DNA of 43,418 bases, from contig PMZR01000129.1 in assembly GCA_003170135.1 (NCBI GenBank), positions 55,446 through 98,863 on the forward strand, written 5' to 3'. Under the pieces are notes generated by a model that saw only the letters and a list, made by a program, of their open reading frames with translations, was not told the DNA's origin and made no database searches. The stretch's first letter is position 1. Each line of letters starts with the position of its first letter. This document shows positions 42,502-43,418 of the stretch, piece by piece. The translations under genes and the position numbers were made by a program. Source of the DNA: Acidobacteriota bacterium (GTDB taxonomy: Bacteria > Acidobacteriota > Vicinamibacteria > Vicinamibacterales > Fen-181).

Positions 42502-43418
42502 ATGACTCACATGCAGACCCTGGCCGTCGAGCGCGAATGTCTTCCGCAGATCGAGCAGATCGAGTTCGTCACGGTGAGGCTCCCGTTCCTCCACCCGTTC
42601 GGGACGAGCGTGCACGTCTGGACCTGCAAGGAGGCGCTTCTCCTGAGGCTCCAAGCCGGCGGCATCACCGCCTGGGGCGAGTGCGTCGCGGACCCGGATC
42701 CGTTCTACCTCCCCGAAACAACCGTGACGGCCAGGCACATCATCGAGAAGTTCCTGCTGCCGCTCGTCGAACCGGGCATCGCCTTCGGCGACCTGCTCGC
42801 CAGATTCGGCGCGGTCCGGGGCCACGGGATGGCGAAAGCGACGGTCGAGAACGCGCTCATCTCCCTGCTGGCGCTTTGCCGGGGAGTACCGGTCCACCAG
42901 TTGCTTGGCTTCCCCGCGCGGCGGATCATGTCGGGCCTCAGCATCGGCCTCAAGGACTCCCCGGCCGAACTCGTCGCGGCCGTCCAGGTCGCGGTCGACA
43001 AGCGGTATCACCGCGTGAAGATGAAGGTCGCCAGGGGGCGTGACGTTGACTACGTGCGGGCGGTTCGGGCGCGGTTTCCCGATCTTCCTTTGATGGTGGA
43101 TGCCAACGGCGACTACACGTTGGCGGACGCCGATCACCTCAAGCGGCTCGACGAGTTCGGCCTCATGATGATCGAGCAGCCGCTCTCGTATTCGGATATC
43201 TACCAGCACTCTCACCTGCAGAAGACGCTGGCGACGCCGCTCTGTTTGGACGAGTCCATCCTCAGCCTGGCCGACGCGGTCGCGGCGATCGAACTGGGAT
43301 CGTGCCGCGTGATCAACATCAAGCAGGGCAGAGTGGGCGGTCTCGTCGAGTCGGTGCGGATCGCGAGATACGCCGCCGCGCACCAGATCGGCGTGTGGTC
43401 GGGAGGGATGGACGAGAC
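42502..43418 (+). CDS. enolase-superfamily MenC-like enzyme (cut by window end)
   Basis: The first 305 codons of an enolase-superfamily protein; the rest lies beyond the window. The N-terminal capping domain has VRLPFLHPFGTSVHVW, then the barrel with the acid/base lysines Lys173/Lys175 (RVKMKV) and Lys274 (INIKQGRVGG), and metal ligands Asp200 (MVDANGDY), Glu225 (MIEQPL) and Asp250 (LDESI), exactly 25 residues apart. SGGMDE at the end matches the family's late glycine loop. The pattern fits o-succinylbenzoate synthase (MenC, menaquinone synthesis) or the related N-acylamino-acid racemase. ATG at 42502 is used; 42511 is possible. No other men gene is visible. Confidence 0.85.
   Translation, partial: MTHMQTLAVERECLPQIEQIEFVTVRLPFLHPFGTSVHVWTCKEALLLRLQAGGITAWGECVADPDPFYLPETTVTARHIIEKFLLPLVEPGIAFGDLLARFGAVRGHGMAKATVENALISLLALCRGVPVHQLLGFPARRIMSGLSIGLKDSPAELVAAVQVAVDKRYHRVKMKVARGRDVDYVRAVRARFPDLPLMVDANGDYTLADADHLKRLDEFGLMMIEQPLSYSDIYQHSHLQKTLATPLCLDESILSLADAVAAIELGSCRVINIKQGRVGGLVESVRIARYAAAHQIGVWSGGMDE

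Noticed and set aside
1..43418. Prophage or integrative element
   Set aside because: No integrase, portal, terminase, relaxase or tRNA attachment site was recognised; gene content and base composition look chromosomal throughout.

Overview
The window is about 67-70% GC by eye and densely coded on both strands. It looks like a chromosomal segment of an Acidobacteriota member, probably near Vicinamibacteria. The signs are an ADOP-type duplicated FtsX permease, several secreted S9, M28 and M14 peptidases, a TonB receptor with an N-terminal carboxypeptidase-like domain, DUF362, GH127 and PIN-toxin genes, and unusual short-period intergenic tracts. No rRNA, tRNA, CRISPR array, phage gene or intact transposase was recognised. 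The taxonomic call is an inference.

Layout. 1-7.0 kb: REP-like repeats, a Tat-exported DUF362 protein, a secreted GH35 beta-galactosidase, and a secreted LolA-like protein with an ADOP permease behind an AT-rich promoter/operator. 7.1-13.4 kb: two PIN-toxin cassettes (Phd-type and RHH-type antitoxins) bracket a GH127 beta-L-arabinofuranosidase, which is translationally coupled to a DUF2585 membrane protein, and a divergent S9 hydrolase. 13.4-19.1 kb (minus strand): alpha/beta hydrolase, GH2 beta-galactosidase, S9 prolyl oligopeptidase. 19.2-21.8 kb: a tightly coupled tag / DinB-like / AidB-like operon, apparently an alkylation or electrophile damage module, followed by a PAS hybrid histidine kinase. 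23.6-30.3 kb: an 80-bp tandem palindromic repeat, then a TetR - membrane-fusion protein - RND efflux operon in which the RND permease and the TolC-type outer-membrane factor form ONE 1535-residue reading frame. 30.3-34.6 kb: TonB-dependent receptor, small Cys-rich secreted protein, membrane-anchored cytochrome c, and a decayed MacA/MacB-type relic. 34.7-43.4 kb: M28 peptidase, DcuC/YfcC transporter, isoaspartyl dipeptidase, M14-like peptidase, CapA-like protein, and a MenC-like enolase cut by the window end.

How it fits together. The glycosidases (GH35, GH127, GH2) and the prolyl-type peptidases suggest use of plant arabinogalactan or extensin-like glycoproteins. The M28/transporter/IadA/M14 group suggests salvage of peptides, including isoaspartyl peptides. 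The tag operon and the TetR-controlled pump are stress-response modules.

The most unusual items are the RND-TolC fusion with a retained signal-peptide-like linker, the tag-DinB-AidB operon, and the rich intergenic repeat ecology. The latter includes locus-specific 7-12 bp quasi-repeats confined to the first 13.5 kb, a ~140-bp inverted-repeat element, and several REP-like hairpins.
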